Assembly (NCBI RefSeq): GCF_009812035.1 | Contig: NZ_VZIZ01000022.1 | Span: forward strand, 33,374-97,373 | DNA length: 64,000 nt | From: Psychrobacter nivimaris | GTDB taxonomy: Bacteria > Pseudomonadota > Gammaproteobacteria > Pseudomonadales > Moraxellaceae | Direction of reading: 5' to 3' | Shown: piece after piece, positions 9,523 to 18,571 of the stretch | Numbering within the stretch: the stretch's first letter is position 1 | How the letters are laid out: every line of letters starts with the position of its first letter | Notes under the pieces: model-generated | Told to the model about the DNA's origin: nothing | Database searches by the model: none | What the model saw: only the letters and a program-made list of their open reading frames with translations | Program-made: the position numbers and the translations under genes

Positions 9523-10824
9523 CTACGCATCGATGTATTCGTCAACCAGTGGTGACAGGTCGATCTCGACGCCTAGATTGACCAAATTCCAGTATTGTCC
9601 TGATACAGTACGGTCTAGCATCATAGTGGTGGCTGAGGGTTGAAACTGACCAAAGTACTTTAAAGACGTACGCATCTGGGCAATGGCCTCGTGATGTACT
9701 TGGCTACTACCGAAATCAAATTCACCTTCTTGATAGGGGCTAATGGATAAAGGTTTAAGCCCAATCGATAGCCACTTTTCATAAAACTCACCAGGGATGT
9801 TCTTATCATCTTCGCGGCGAATATCTAGGGCAATCAAATCTTGTTCAAGTGCAGTGACGTCACCTCTTAGCGCATGTTTGACAAAGCGTTTGAATAGCTG
9901 CACTTCGCTATCGCTATAGCTGCGGATGCCACCAAAATCATATGCCACGACGCTACCGTCATGACGGAACGCAAAGTTACCTGGATGAGGGTCGCAGTGC
10001 ATACGGTATAAGCCAAACAGCTGCCCTGCGGTAAAATGAAACAGACGCTCTGCTATTTTTTGTTTGACGCCATTGTCCCATGTCGCGGCGACAGTCAATG
10101 TCTCTCCCATCTCTTCGGTCAACGTTAAAATCCGTCTAGAAGAATGGCTGCTAATCACTTTGGGAATAATAAGCCCTTCATCTTCTGCATGAAAAGCACC
10201 AAACACACGTAAATTATGAGCTTCTTTGACATAGTCCAATTCATCATGCAAGCTCTGACGAATCTCATTAAAAAGCTGCTCTTGTAGTTGCTTACTCATA
10301 TTGAGCACGCCAGCGATTTTTAATGCCATACGTACTTGTTTGAGATCGCTATCGCAGTTTTCATCGACATCAGGATACTGAACTTTGACCACTACTTTTT
10401 GACCCGATGGCAACGTCGCTTTATGCACTTGTCCAATAGATGCTGCGGCAAAAGGTGTCTCTTCAAACTCGCTGAATAATTCTAAGATCGGCGCTTTCAG
10501 TTCGCGTTCAACTTGGGCTTGTATCTGCGCATATGGCATTGGCGGCGCATCTTTCTGTAGCTTTTCAAGTGCTGACGCAACCTCAGGCGGGAACACATCC
10601 TTATATTGTGAAGCAATCTGTCCGACTTTCATCACTGCACCTTTCATCTCACCTAACGTCTCGGCAATTTGAACGCCCACGTCTTGCATCAGATCTGAGC
10701 GAGCCTGCAGACGTTTTTCTTCGTCACTTGAGAGATGCTTAAATGAGTTTTTGGCGGCTTTGCCAGCAATACTCGCTGTCATGCCAGCGAGTTTCATAAA
10801 GCGTTTTCCGGACGATTTTGCCAT
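9523..10824 (-). CDS. ABC1/UbiB (AarF) family atypical kinase
   Basis: A 433-residue member of the UbiB/ADCK superfamily. Visible signatures are the family-specific KVGQ in the A-helix region (MKVGQIASQYKD), AASIGQVHKA in the nucleotide loop, MHCDPHPGNF in the catalytic loop and YDFGGIR (DFG-like). Family members support ubiquinone synthesis through an ATPase-type activity, while soluble paralogues have unknown clients. The strongly hydrophobic C-terminal hairpin of E. coli UbiB is not evident, so I do not call it ubiB itself. It converges with the K+ channel gene, 33 bp apart. Confidence 0.85.
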   Translation of the reverse strand: MAKSSGKRFMKLAGMTASIAGKAAKNSFKHLSSDEEKRLQARSDLMQDVGVQIAETLGEMKGAVMKVGQIASQYKDVFPPEVASALEKLQKDAPPMPYAQIQAQVERELKAPILELFSEFEETPFAAASIGQVHKATLPSGQKVVVKVQYPDVDENCDSDLKQVRMALKIAGVLNMSKQLQEQLFNEIRQSLHDELDYVKEAHNLRVFGAFHAEDEGLIIPKVISSHSSRRILTLTEEMGETLTVAATWDNGVKQKIAERLFHFTAGQLFGLYRMHCDPHPGNFAFRHDGSVVAYDFGGIRSYSDSEVQLFKRFVKHALRGDVTALEQDLIALDIRREDDKNIPGEFYEKWLSIGLKPLSISPYQEGEFDFGSSQVHHEAIAQMRTSLKYFGQFQPSATTMMLDRTVSGQYWNLVNLGVEIDLSPLVDEYIDA

Positions 10825-10947
10825 TCATGTCACCGTATAATGGGTTGTTTACTCAGTCGTAATTCTATTATTTTACTTGCAAGATTACTGTTTGACTAAT
10901 GTGTGAAGACGCGAGCAATTTTTTATAAAAAAGTAAGCACAGTCATA

Positions 10948-11481
10948 TCATTTGCTTGTGTCAACTGCATACATATTGCTCAACCAGTAATCAAGCGCCA
11001 TTTGATAGCCTAATTGTCCCAAACCGCAAATGACACCGACCGCAATGTCACTTAAATATGAATGATGACGGAAAGGCTCACGGGCATGAACATTGGATAA
11101 ATGTACTTCTATAAATGGTTTTTGGGTGGCCAACAGCGCATCGCGCAGAGCCACTGAAGTATGTGTAAAGGCAGCCGGATTGATGATGATAGCATCGACT
11201 TGGGCAGGTTTGTCCGCTAATAATCCATGATGCTGAATATCATCTACTAGCTTACCCTCATGGTTGGACTGTATACATATTAACTCTACACCGTGGTGAG
11301 CCGCGTGCTCAACTAGTTGCTTTTCTATATCAGCAAGTGTTGTATGACCATAAATGTGCGGTTCTCGCTTGCCTAGTAAATTCAAATTTACCCCATTTAC
11401 CAGTAGTAATTTATGAGTCAGTATTTGATTTGAATTTTCGTTAGTCGATTGTTCGGCTGTTTTTGATGGAGTAGAGGTCAT
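10948..11481 (-). CDS. aroQ: 3-dehydroquinate dehydratase, type II
   Basis: Third step of the shikimate pathway: 3-dehydroquinate to 3-dehydroshikimate. The 177-residue protein carries the type II signatures [20 protein letters not shown] (catalytic Arg and Tyr), ESNHEG-like [28 protein letters not shown] and [17 protein letters not shown]. Roughly 25 residues before the first strand are Ser/Thr/Asn-rich and exceed the usual length of about 150, so either the N-terminus is extended or a later start is used. It stands alone, 123 bp downstream of the UbiB-like gene on the same strand. Confidence 0.95.
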   Translation of the reverse strand: MTSTPSKTAEQSTNENSNQILTHKLLLVNGVNLNLLGKREPHIYGHTTLADIEKQLVEHAAHHGVELICIQSNHEGKLVDDIQHHGLLADKPAQVDAIIINPAAFTHTSVALRDALLATQKPFIEVHLSNVHAREPFRHHSYLSDIAVGVICGLGQLGYQMALDYWLSNMYAVDTSK

Positions 11482-11927
11482 AATGGTCTCGGTAACTATT
11501 GAGCGATGTTAATAATTTATTATATTATAAGAATAATCTAAGGTGCGCGGCGTTAAGCTAAAATGGCTTCAACGCATTTTGCTCTTTATCATAACAGCTT
11601 GATAGCTAGGTTATAAAAATTTGTCTAAAAAAATTATTTAGATATCAAAAAGCATATTAAAAGTCTTTATGTTGCTAAAAACCCGTGCTATGATATTTTT
11701 TATGCAATAAATATTGCAAGTTTGTTGCTATCATCAAATTTCATGACGATAAGTGCGTTTGGCGAATTCGTTATGGAAACACTATGTATGTAATTCAAGA
11801 ACTACATAGACGATGGTAAGTAGAGTAGTAATACTCTTAATTTTTGATTTCATAATCTTAGACCCTGTTTATATGCAATGTCGCAAAGGAAGCTAGGGCT
11901 AAGCGGACTTTTTTAGGAAGTAATATT
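11482..11927. other. Long AT-rich leader region upstream of the cold-shock gene
   Basis: 446 bp between divergent aroQ and the cold-shock gene. It contains a TATGAT-like element near 11690 inside very AT-rich DNA, leaving more than 200 nt before the start codon if used. Cold-shock mRNAs often have long structured leaders, which fits, but I could not find a clean cold-box motif. Confidence 0.35.
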
Positions 11928-12143
11928 ATGTCAGCTCGTGAGCAAGGTATCGTTAAGTGGTTTAATGACTCAAAAGGCTTTGGTTTCATTCAACGTGACA
12001 GCGGAGAAGATATTTTTGTCCATTTCCGCGCGATTCAGGGTGATGGCTATCGTTCTCTAAAGGATGGCGAAAAAGTTGAGTTCAGCGTAGTAGAAGGTGA
12101 CAAAGGTCTGCAAGCTGAAGAAGTCAGAAAGATAGAAGAGTAA
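11928..12143 (+). CDS. CspA-family cold-shock protein
   Basis: A 71-residue single cold-shock domain. RNP1 is KGFGFI and RNP2 is DIFVHF, both intact, flanked by GIVKWFND at the N-terminus. It binds single-stranded RNA/DNA and acts as an RNA chaperone. An AGGAAG site precedes the ATG, and the long leader suggests post-transcriptional control. It lies just upstream of the RNA helicase gene rhlB on the same strand, separated by a terminator-like hairpin. Which csp paralogue it is cannot be decided. Confidence 0.93.
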   Translation: MSAREQGIVKWFNDSKGFGFIQRDSGEDIFVHFRAIQGDGYRSLKDGEKVEFSVVEGDKGLQAEEVRKIEE

Positions 12144-12207
12144 TTTACTCAGGCATTAAAGCGGTTTAGTTATAATGTCTGTACAAACTACTGATATACT
12201 ACTGAGT

Positions 12208-12285
12208 CAAGCCCATCTTATCTTACCTATGTTGAGTGAACTGCAGCATATTTGGTAGGATTGGATTTGGGCTTGGCTTTTTTTG
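12208..12285 (+). terminator. Probable terminator after the cold-shock gene
   Basis: CAAGCCCA (12208-12215) pairs with TGGGCTTG (12268-12275). The interior can fold further (TACC/GGTA and TATG/CATA), and a run of seven T follows at 12278-12284. The loop is longer than usual. Confidence 0.5.
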
Positions 12286-12433
12286 TGCCTATATGGCTGA
12301 TGGTTTTCCGCAGACTCGATAAGGCTACTTTTACTGATTACGGTTTAAACGCTACATTTGACACTATAAAGGTTCATTGTGAGCCTATGTATAATTAATA
12401 AAATACGAGCAATTCATTTAAAAGGATATTTTT

Positions 12434-13588
12434 TTGAGCAATTTTACAACGTTTACTGATTTGCCACTTTCAACAGCGACCCTGCGTGCAGTAAGTGATC
12501 TAGGCTTTACTGAATTGACGCCGATTCAAGCAAAGATACTACCGCATACATTGGCACATCAAGATGCTATTGGACAGGCACAAACGGGCACAGGGAAAAC
12601 AGCAACTTTTCTACTGACTATTATGGAAGCCTTGCTTAAGCGTCCATTTACTAATGACGAAGAGCGCTATCTTGGTGAGCCGCGCGCTGTGGTCATGGCG
12701 CCAACTCGCGAATTGGCTCAGCAAATATTTGATGACTGCATTGCATTAACCAAATATACCTCGCTACATAGCGTCTGTATTATGGGCGGTACTAATTATG
12801 AAACTCAGCAGCACGAGCTTGAACGTCAATACGTTGATATCTTGGTAGCGACGCCTGGCCGTCTAATTGACCTTGCTAATAAAGGCATGGTGTATCTAGA
12901 TAGAGTAGAGGTATTGGTACTTGATGAAGCAGATCGCATGTTAGATATGGGATTCATTCCTGATATCAAGCGCCTAGTTGGTCGAATGCCTGCCAATACG
13001 GATCGTCAAAGCTTGCTGTTTTCTGCAACCTTTAACCAAGATGTGATGAATTTAGCCTATCGTTGGTTACATGAGCCTCAGTTTGTTGAAATTGAGCCTG
13101 AACACAAGACCAGCGAGTTAGTAGATCAGCATTTTTATTTGCTGACAGAAGATCAAAAACTGGACGCCTTGCAGCGTATTATCAGTGATGAAGCAGTAGA
13201 GAAAGTCATCGTCTTTGCCAATCGCAAAGATCAAGTAAAGCGTCTATATCACAAACTGCGTCAAGCGCATAATATCGTGATGCTCTCGGGCGATGTCATT
13301 CAGCAAAAACGTGAGAAATACTTACAGCGCTTTAAAGATGGTCACGCGTCTATCTTGGTGGCGACAGATGTAGCAGGGCGCGGTATCCATGTCGATGATA
13401 TCAGTCATGTGGTTAACTTTACTTTGCCTGATCAGCCAGATGATTATGTGCATCGCATTGGACGTACGGGCCGTGCGGGCCAGACAGGTATTAGTATCAG
13501 CTTTGTGAGTGAGGATGATGCTTTTAATATACCGGCATTAGAGAAGCATTTAGAAACCAAGTTTACGCTTGAGCAATGGCAGGAATAA
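12434..13588 (+). CDS. rhlB: DEAD-box ATP-dependent RNA helicase RhlB
   Basis: A 384-residue helicase core with the Q motif (FTELTPIQAKILP), motif I AQTGTGKT, Ia PTRELAQQ, II DEAD, III SAT, V VATDVAGRGIHV and VI HRIGRTGRAG. The order and the SISFVSEDDAFNIPALEKHL ending resemble RhlB rather than RhlE or SrmB, although it lacks the basic RNase E-binding tail of E. coli RhlB. The start is a TTG at 12434 with AAGGA 8 bp upstream; no ATG fits. RhlB unwinds structured RNA during mRNA decay. Its position next to a cold-shock gene suggests a joint role in RNA remodelling at low temperature (inference). Confidence 0.85.
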   Translation: MSNFTTFTDLPLSTATLRAVSDLGFTELTPIQAKILPHTLAHQDAIGQAQTGTGKTATFLLTIMEALLKRPFTNDEERYLGEPRAVVMAPTRELAQQIFDDCIALTKYTSLHSVCIMGGTNYETQQHELERQYVDILVATPGRLIDLANKGMVYLDRVEVLVLDEADRMLDMGFIPDIKRLVGRMPANTDRQSLLFSATFNQDVMNLAYRWLHEPQFVEIEPEHKTSELVDQHFYLLTEDQKLDALQRIISDEAVEKVIVFANRKDQVKRLYHKLRQAHNIVMLSGDVIQQKREKYLQRFKDGHASILVATDVAGRGIHVDDISHVVNFTLPDQPDDYVHRIGRTGRAGQTGISISFVSEDDAFNIPALEKHLETKFTLEQWQE

Positions 13589-13618
13589 TTGCTATAAACT
13601 GAGCATTATTCAAAAAAT

Positions 13619-13657
13619 AAAAGCCCTCAATATCGAAAATGGTATTGAGGGCTTTTT
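13619..13657 (+). terminator. Rho-independent terminator of rhlB
   Basis: AAAAGCCCTCAATA pairs with TATTGAGGGCTTTT across a short loop, followed by T residues. It could also serve the converging gene at 13696. Confidence 0.9.
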
Positions 13658-13695
13658 TATATGCTAAGTGTTAATAGTATCTGTTACCGATAACT

Positions 13696-14583
13696 TTATT
13701 GAGCGTGTTCCATCATTTCAGTATGCTCATGGTGATTCATGTCCACTGATTCATCACTCATGTCATTCATACTATGATCCATATCCTGCATGTTGTGATC
13801 CATGTCTGCTGCCATATCCGTATCATGATTCATTTGGCTCATGTCGTGAGAGTCCATATCAGACATCATAGCAGTGTGGCTACCATGATTCATCTCACCA
13901 TGGCCGCCATGCATATTTGCCATGACCATCGGCACGACTGCTACTGCCAACCCTGATATGACCATAACCGCACCATTTAACTGCCTTAAGCGAAAACGTC
14001 CGATCTTATCACGTAGCCAACCGACCGTTTCGTGCGTCGCAACCAACATCGGTATGGTTCCTAGACCAAAGACAAACATCAACGCAGCACCGCTTAATGG
14101 ATTATGAGCAACGACCGCAATTAGTAGAGCGCCATATACCAAACCACAAGGCAAAAAGCCCCAAAGCAACCCTGCTGTTAATGCGCGCGGAAAAGTATTA
14201 AGTGGAAATACCTTTTGACGCAATGGGCTAAGATACTGCCAAAAGCGCATACCAAAACGTTCAAGCTTAGTCAAAAACGGCGCACCAAGCATCGTCACAC
14301 CGACGAATACCAGTACCAATCCTAATAAAATACGCGGTGTACTATTACCCATCATCAATGGCTTTAATACGGTAATACCGATTAGCCCTGCAATTAAACC
14401 CAATAATGCGTAACTCGTTAAACGCCCAAAATGATACGTGGCCACCAAAGCACGACGTTTGGCGGGGCTGACATCTTTCATAGACAGACCAAATGCGGTC
14501 ACAAGACCGCCACACATGCCTAAACAATGCGGTGAACCAAAGAATCCCATTAGTAATGCCGCCACAAGTAAAGCGATGGTCAT
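13696..14583 (-). CDS. Sulfite exporter TauE/SafE-like (UreH/DsbD_2-type) membrane protein with Met/His-rich tail
   Basis: A 295-residue protein beginning with a helix and the signature GSPHCLGMCGG at about residues 16-26, followed by five to six more membrane segments (LTSYALLGLIAGLIGI, RILLGLVLVFVGVTML, AGLLWGFLPCGLVYGALLI and others). This matches the UreH/DsbD_2-type family often found with cbb3 oxidase assembly genes. From about residue 223 the protein switches to a 70-residue tail dense in Met, His and Asp, which looks metal binding, copper being the natural guess. Its neighbour 97 bp upstream is ccoS, supporting a role in copper or thiol supply to cytochrome oxidase. The substrate is inferred, not seen. 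Confidence 0.8.
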   Translation of the reverse strand: MTIALLVAALLMGFFGSPHCLGMCGGLVTAFGLSMKDVSPAKRRALVATYHFGRLTSYALLGLIAGLIGITVLKPLMMGNSTPRILLGLVLVFVGVTMLGAPFLTKLERFGMRFWQYLSPLRQKVFPLNTFPRALTAGLLWGFLPCGLVYGALLIAVVAHNPLSGAALMFVFGLGTIPMLVATHETVGWLRDKIGRFRLRQLNGAVMVISGLAVAVVPMVMANMHGGHGEMNHGSHTAMMSDMDSHDMSQMNHDTDMAADMDHNMQDMDHSMNDMSDESVDMNHHEHTEMMEHAQ

Positions 14584-14680
14584 GAATGCGTCTCCTAAGA
14601 ATAGTAAAGGGCGAACTTGCTAGTGCTGAATTATTTAATAAAACGGCACCAATAAATTACGCATTTATAAGGCAGATAAA

Positions 14681-14941
14681 TTAGATTTCTGAATCTTTAT
14701 TTATCTCAGAATGATCGTTATTTCCATCAATTGCGGCTGTTTTATCTTGCTGCTGGGTAGGTGCTGAGCGTTCATGAGCCTGCATAGTTTGGCGGCGTTC
14801 TTGACGGTCATCCAATATAATACGCTGTGATGCATTGTCCAGATCTTCGAATTGATTTGACTTGACCGCATAACGCACTGCCCAAATAGCAACCACAAAC
14901 AGCATAAGACTTAATGGTATTAATAAAAATATACTGAGCAT
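14681..14941 (-). CDS. ccoS: cbb3-type cytochrome oxidase assembly protein CcoS
   Basis: An 86-residue protein with one N-terminal membrane helix (LSIFLLIPLSLMLFVVAIWAV) and the CcoS-type segment WAVRYAVKSNQFEDLDNASQRIILDD. CcoS is needed to insert cofactors into the cbb3 oxidase CcoN subunit. The remainder is a polar Gln/Asp-rich tail. It sits upstream of the TauE/SafE-like gene on the same strand, but no ccoNOP or ccoI gene is in the window. CcoS proteins are usually 50-70 residues, so the tail is somewhat long. Confidence 0.85.
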   Translation of the reverse strand: MLSIFLLIPLSLMLFVVAIWAVRYAVKSNQFEDLDNASQRIILDDRQERRQTMQAHERSAPTQQQDKTAAIDGNNDHSEINKDSEI

Positions 14942-15056
14942 GGCAAATCTCTTAAATAGCAGTGTCTCTTATTATTATACACCCATCACAAATGTAGTGG
15001 ATGACTGGTAGCATTTAGAATGCGTCTCTCAATAGTATCGTATATATCTTTAACGT

Positions 15057-15875
15057 TTATTCGTCAGAGTCTTTTGCAGCATTGCCTCTTGGGGTCAATA
15101 GCTGCTGCGAAGTCACATCATTGGCATGGCGGCAGTCCATTTGTGGACGTATCACATCGCGCAGGTAGGCTGCGACCTCATAGACAGCGCGCCGTGAGTG
15201 ACTTAAGTTGTGCGCAGGCTTCATCCAGTCTCGTCTAACTGGCAATGGCGCAGGAAGTGGTGTGCTATTGATACCATTTAAGGCAAACTGTCTGCGTGCA
15301 CGTGCCATATGATAGCTATCAGTAATCAGATATACATGGCGTAGCGGAATGCGTTTGGCTGTAAAACGGGCGTTTTCACATGTATTCATGCTGGCATTTT
15401 CACTTATCAGTCCGTCGATACCGTGTTCCATCAACCATTGACCGAGCCATGGAGCTTCAGCACCACTCAGTACAATCGGTAGGGGTAAGTCATGGTAAGC
15501 ACCTGCAGCGGTACGGGCACGATTGAGACTATAGCGGTTTAGGATAATTTGGTTGTTGTGGTCATTGGTCAGACCGCCGCCTAGGACTACATAAGCGGTA
15601 GGCGGTGAGCTCATGGCAGCAGCAGGCATATCAGGTAGCGGCAATAGAGAAAAGATATAAACGATTGCTTGCGAAAATAGCGGGGTAAATAGGCTAATAA
15701 TCACTAAAATGACGGACGTAGAGCCCAGTATAAAAGTAATATTGATAATGCGAAAAAGCGTCACCATGCGTTCAGAAAACCGCAAGTAATATCGCCATAA
15801 TCGTTTAGATAATAGCCGCTTAGACCATGATTTTTTAGGCCACATGCTCAGCATATCCAATTGAGCCATCAGCAT
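15057..15875 (-). CDS. YdcF/ElyC-SanA family (DUF218) membrane-anchored protein
   Basis: A 272-residue protein. A hydrophobic N-terminal region (two likely helices within residues 40-80) is followed by the DUF218 domain: YVVLGGGLTNDHN, RTAAGAYHDLPLPIVLSGAEAP, and VYLITDSYHMARARRQFAL. Related proteins (ElyC, SanA, YdcF) act in envelope integrity; their chemistry is not settled. The start overlaps the end of murB by 41 bp if the first ATG is used; internal ATGs at 15869, 15854 and 15845 are alternatives. Overlap with murB suggests translational coupling and an envelope role. Confidence 0.8.
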   Translation of the reverse strand: MLMAQLDMLSMWPKKSWSKRLLSKRLWRYYLRFSERMVTLFRIINITFILGSTSVILVIISLFTPLFSQAIVYIFSLLPLPDMPAAAMSSPPTAYVVLGGGLTNDHNNQIILNRYSLNRARTAAGAYHDLPLPIVLSGAEAPWLGQWLMEHGIDGLISENASMNTCENARFTAKRIPLRHVYLITDSYHMARARRQFALNGINSTPLPAPLPVRRDWMKPAHNLSHSRRAVYEVAAYLRDVIRPQMDCRHANDVTSQQLLTPRGNAAKDSDE

Positions 15876-16992
15876 TTACCCAGACTGGCTCACGTGACAA
15901 TTGAATGGCAAATTTTTCATAGACAGTAGCAGCGATATATTTCTGCGCTATAGCTACATCCTCTTGCGTGGCTTGCTGAGGCGTATGGTTGGTCAGTACT
16001 AGTGCTTGCTGCTTATGCGTAAAAATAGGTGCAATGCCGCCGCCTTTTAACCCTGCTTGCTCAATGAGCCAACCTGCAGCAACCTTCACCATTGCATCAG
16101 GCATCGCATAACCAACGATAGCTGGATAAGTTGTTTGCAGCGCTGTGAACTGCTCCTGAGCGATAATAGGGTTTTGAAAAAAACTGCCACAATTAGGTAG
16201 CTGTTTTGGGTCTGGCAGTTTTTGTTGTCTAATATCTATAATGGCTTGCATAACATCATGAGGCATCGCTTGCTCGCGCCCTTGTTGCTCCGCATAGCGC
16301 TGCGCCACAGTCTGTACATCGCCATAACTGGCTAGAATATTGGCAGGATCAGTATGTAATCTGAAACCCACACGACTAATAAGCCATGTGTTTGGTGTGC
16401 GTTTAAAGATACTGTCACGATAGCCAAATTGACAATCGGCAGCTGATAAATGGTGCCAAGTTTGTGTCGGCAAATGATAGGCGCGTACATACTGTAAGCG
16501 GTCTTCTAATTGTACGCCGTATGCACCGATATTTTGTATGGGTGCTGCGCCCGTCAGGCCCGGTATTAGTGCAAGGTTTTCCAATCCATACCAACCTTGA
16601 TTGACCGTATGTACGACCAAATCATGCCAGTTCTCACCAGCCATTACCTCGATATCAACATAATTGTCGGTTTGATTGGTCAGATGAATACCACGCATCT
16701 TTGGCTGCAATACTATAGCCTTCAACGCGGCAGGCAATAAAACATTGCTACCGCCAGACAGTACAAACAGTGGTAGCTTGTCTGCTGTATCCTCTATATA
16801 AGCTGCCATAAAATCATCAAGCTGCGCTTCATTCTCTAATGTCACTACAGAGTCAGCAACACAAGCCAATGCCATAGTATTATCATGTGACAAATCGATT
16901 GAATCATTAACTACGGCAGTCGCTGAAACATTCGAAACATCAGAGCTGATGGTAGACTGAGTACTGTGGTCAAGGCGTGAAGCTTGGGTCAT
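15835..16992 (-). CDS. murB: UDP-N-acetylenolpyruvoylglucosamine reductase
   Basis: Second committed step of peptidoglycan precursor synthesis: FAD-dependent reduction of UDP-GlcNAc-enolpyruvate to UDP-MurNAc. Visible signatures are FVLSGGSNVLL (FAD binding), IPGLTGAAPIQNIGAYGVQL, CQFGYRDSIFK and LPNCGSFFQNP with the catalytic Ser. At 385 residues it is a little longer than the type I E. coli enzyme. The extra length is a Ser/Thr-rich N-terminus of about 40 residues before DNTMALACVAD. The downstream DUF218 gene overlaps its 3' end. Confidence 0.96.
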   Translation of the reverse strand: MTQASRLDHSTQSTISSDVSNVSATAVVNDSIDLSHDNTMALACVADSVVTLENEAQLDDFMAAYIEDTADKLPLFVLSGGSNVLLPAALKAIVLQPKMRGIHLTNQTDNYVDIEVMAGENWHDLVVHTVNQGWYGLENLALIPGLTGAAPIQNIGAYGVQLEDRLQYVRAYHLPTQTWHHLSAADCQFGYRDSIFKRTPNTWLISRVGFRLHTDPANILASYGDVQTVAQRYAEQQGREQAMPHDVMQAIIDIRQQKLPDPKQLPNCGSFFQNPIIAQEQFTALQTTYPAIVGYAMPDAMVKVAAGWLIEQAGLKGGGIAPIFTHKQQALVLTNHTPQQATQEDVAIAQKYIAATVYEKFAIQLSREPVWVNADGSIGYAEHVA

Positions 16993-17190
16993 AACATAGC
17001 CTATGTGGCAAAAGGATAATAAATGATAAGGTAGTTATAGTTGTTTCAATTTAAAAGAGATACAAAGCAACTGAGTGCAGACGTAACTGTGATACTTCAA
17101 GCGAGGTTAACGCTGTAGCTCTTTTATAGAAGATTAACCTTATTATAGAGGATACCGGATGCAAGAGTAGCAGAAATATAGACAGTATGG

Positions 17191-17691
17191 CTAGCAGGCT
17201 TTCCAGCTTTCTATCCAAGCTTGGGCGCTTGATTCGATACGCTCGATCACTTCTTCAAAATCATCGTTATTGCCCTTATAGGGATCTGGCACATCACTGC
17301 CGCAATAGGTAGGGTCTTCTTCACTGAACAGTGCTAGTGTTGCCAAATTATCCTCTGACTTTGCTGTAATGCTGTCTTTAATAGCTTGTAGATCAGCTAA
17401 ATTCTGTGAATCCATGGCTAAGATTAAATCAAAATCATGAAAATCACTGGTACTGACTTGACGAGCGACCAGCTTATTAATTTTATAGCCGTGTGACTTA
17501 GCATGACGTTGTGAGCGAGCATCAGGCGCACTGCCAACGTGCCAATCACTGGTGCCTGCTGAGTCTACTTTTATAGATAGTCCAGCAATCGCTGCTTGCT
17601 GACGAAAAACTTCTTCAGCAGTAGGGGAGCGGCAGATATTTCCCAAACATACCAATAATACAGACGAGGGAGTACAGGCTTTCATCAGCAT
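17191..17691 (-). CDS. Low-molecular-weight protein-tyrosine phosphatase
   Basis: A 166-residue enzyme with the P-loop VCLGNICRSPTAEE (nucleophile Cys15, Arg21) and the general-acid motif DVPDPYKGN. It dephosphorylates tyrosines, with targets often in capsule or envelope control. No cognate BY-kinase or polysaccharide cluster is adjacent, so the partner is unknown. The ATG at 17691 has a GAAGG site 7 bp upstream. It is transcribed alone, about 200 bp upstream of murB. Confidence 0.93.
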   Translation of the reverse strand: MLMKACTPSSVLLVCLGNICRSPTAEEVFRQQAAIAGLSIKVDSAGTSDWHVGSAPDARSQRHAKSHGYKINKLVARQVSTSDFHDFDLILAMDSQNLADLQAIKDSITAKSEDNLATLALFSEEDPTYCGSDVPDPYKGNNDDFEEVIERIESSAQAWIESWKAC

Positions 17692-17898
17692 AATATGACC
17701 TTCTATAACAAAAAAAACATGCTATAAGAGACCAGCATTGTTAATGCGGCTTTTATTAGCATGCAATCGATTGAATCAGCTGCTAGCGTAACGCTTAATG
17801 CTTGGAATGGCAAGGATAGAGACTAAACAATAGCGTCATTTAACAATGGAAATTTGGCCATATGATGCATGGCCAAAAGGTGAGATAGTGAAACGGTT

Positions 17899-18327
17899 TT
17901 AATCTTGATTACTTTTAAAACGCTGTAGATCGCGTCGCTCTTTTTTGTTGGGTTTGTTGTCAGGACGAGCAAGGTTGGCTAGTTTGCGCTGTTCGGCATA
18001 GTAAGCACGGCGCGTCTCGCTTTCTTTGGTCTCTGAATATAGTACCTCAGCGGCGGTCGCATTGCCACGCTGTGCAGATAGCGCCTCAACAACGACAGTC
18101 TTTTCAGTCATAGCGGTCGCTGAGCCTTGACGAATGGTTAGCTCATCTCCGACTGAAATCTCTTTACTGGTTTTTACCCGGCTACCAGCATAGTGCACGC
18201 GTCCACTTTCAATCGCTTGTTTGGCTAGGGTGCGTGTACGATAAAACCTAGCTGCCCAAAGCCATTTATCGAGACGGATTTTCACCAAACCTTGGTTATT
18301 ATCATCAGCATTAGCATTTTTCTTCAT
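17899..18327 (-). CDS. hslR: S4-domain RNA-binding heat-shock protein Hsp15
   Basis: A 142-residue protein with an S4 RNA-binding domain: IRLDKWLWAARFYRTRTLAKQAIESGRVHYAGSR with VGDELTIRQG. It ends in a basic C-terminal tail (NKKERRDLQRFKSNQD). HslR binds stalled 50S subunits carrying nascent chains and helps recycle them. I place the start at the ATG at 18327; a GTG three codons upstream (18336) is an alternative. It stands alone. Confidence 0.88.
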   Translation of the reverse strand: MKKNANADDNNQGLVKIRLDKWLWAARFYRTRTLAKQAIESGRVHYAGSRVKTSKEISVGDELTIRQGSATAMTEKTVVVEALSAQRGNATAAEVLYSETKESETRRAYYAEQRKLANLARPDNKPNKKERRDLQRFKSNQD

Positions 18328-18430
18328 AAGAGTCACTCTGCATTCGTTTTTATATTAAATCATAGTTTTATATAAATAATATTAGGGCAACTTTACTATT
18401 TGCAAATGTATTTTTGTGATTGTAGTGCTT

Positions 18431-18487
18431 AGGACGTGTTCCCAGTTCAAACGTTTATCACCATTTTTAAAATAGGGACATTCCCTA
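18431..18487. repeat. Possible degenerate IS5-type mini-element
   Basis: The left edge at 18431 reads AGGACGTGTTCCCAGTT and matches the terminal repeat of the complete IS5-family element at 28857 at 12 of 17 positions. The right edge, read in reverse, is AGGGAATGTCCCTATTT, a weak partner. TA dinucleotides flank both sides, as for the intact element. Too short and degenerate for certainty. Confidence 0.3.
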
Positions 18488-18506
18488 GTATCGGGTTATA
18501 TGATGC

Positions 18507-18539
18507 AAAAAGCGGCTAATCATAAGAGAAGCCGCTTTT
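18507..18539 (-). terminator. Terminator of ilvA
   Basis: AAAAGCGGCT (18507-18516) pairs with AGCCGCTTTT (18530-18539), giving a GC-rich stem followed by T residues when read on the minus strand. Confidence 0.85.
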
Positions 18540-18571
18540 GTTATTCATCTTAGGAACATACTCTTAAGAGG

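Noticed and set aside
13668..13956. His/Cys-rich plus-strand frames
   Set aside because: They are antisense to the Met/His/Asp-rich tail of the TauE/SafE-like gene; the composition is a mirror of its codons.
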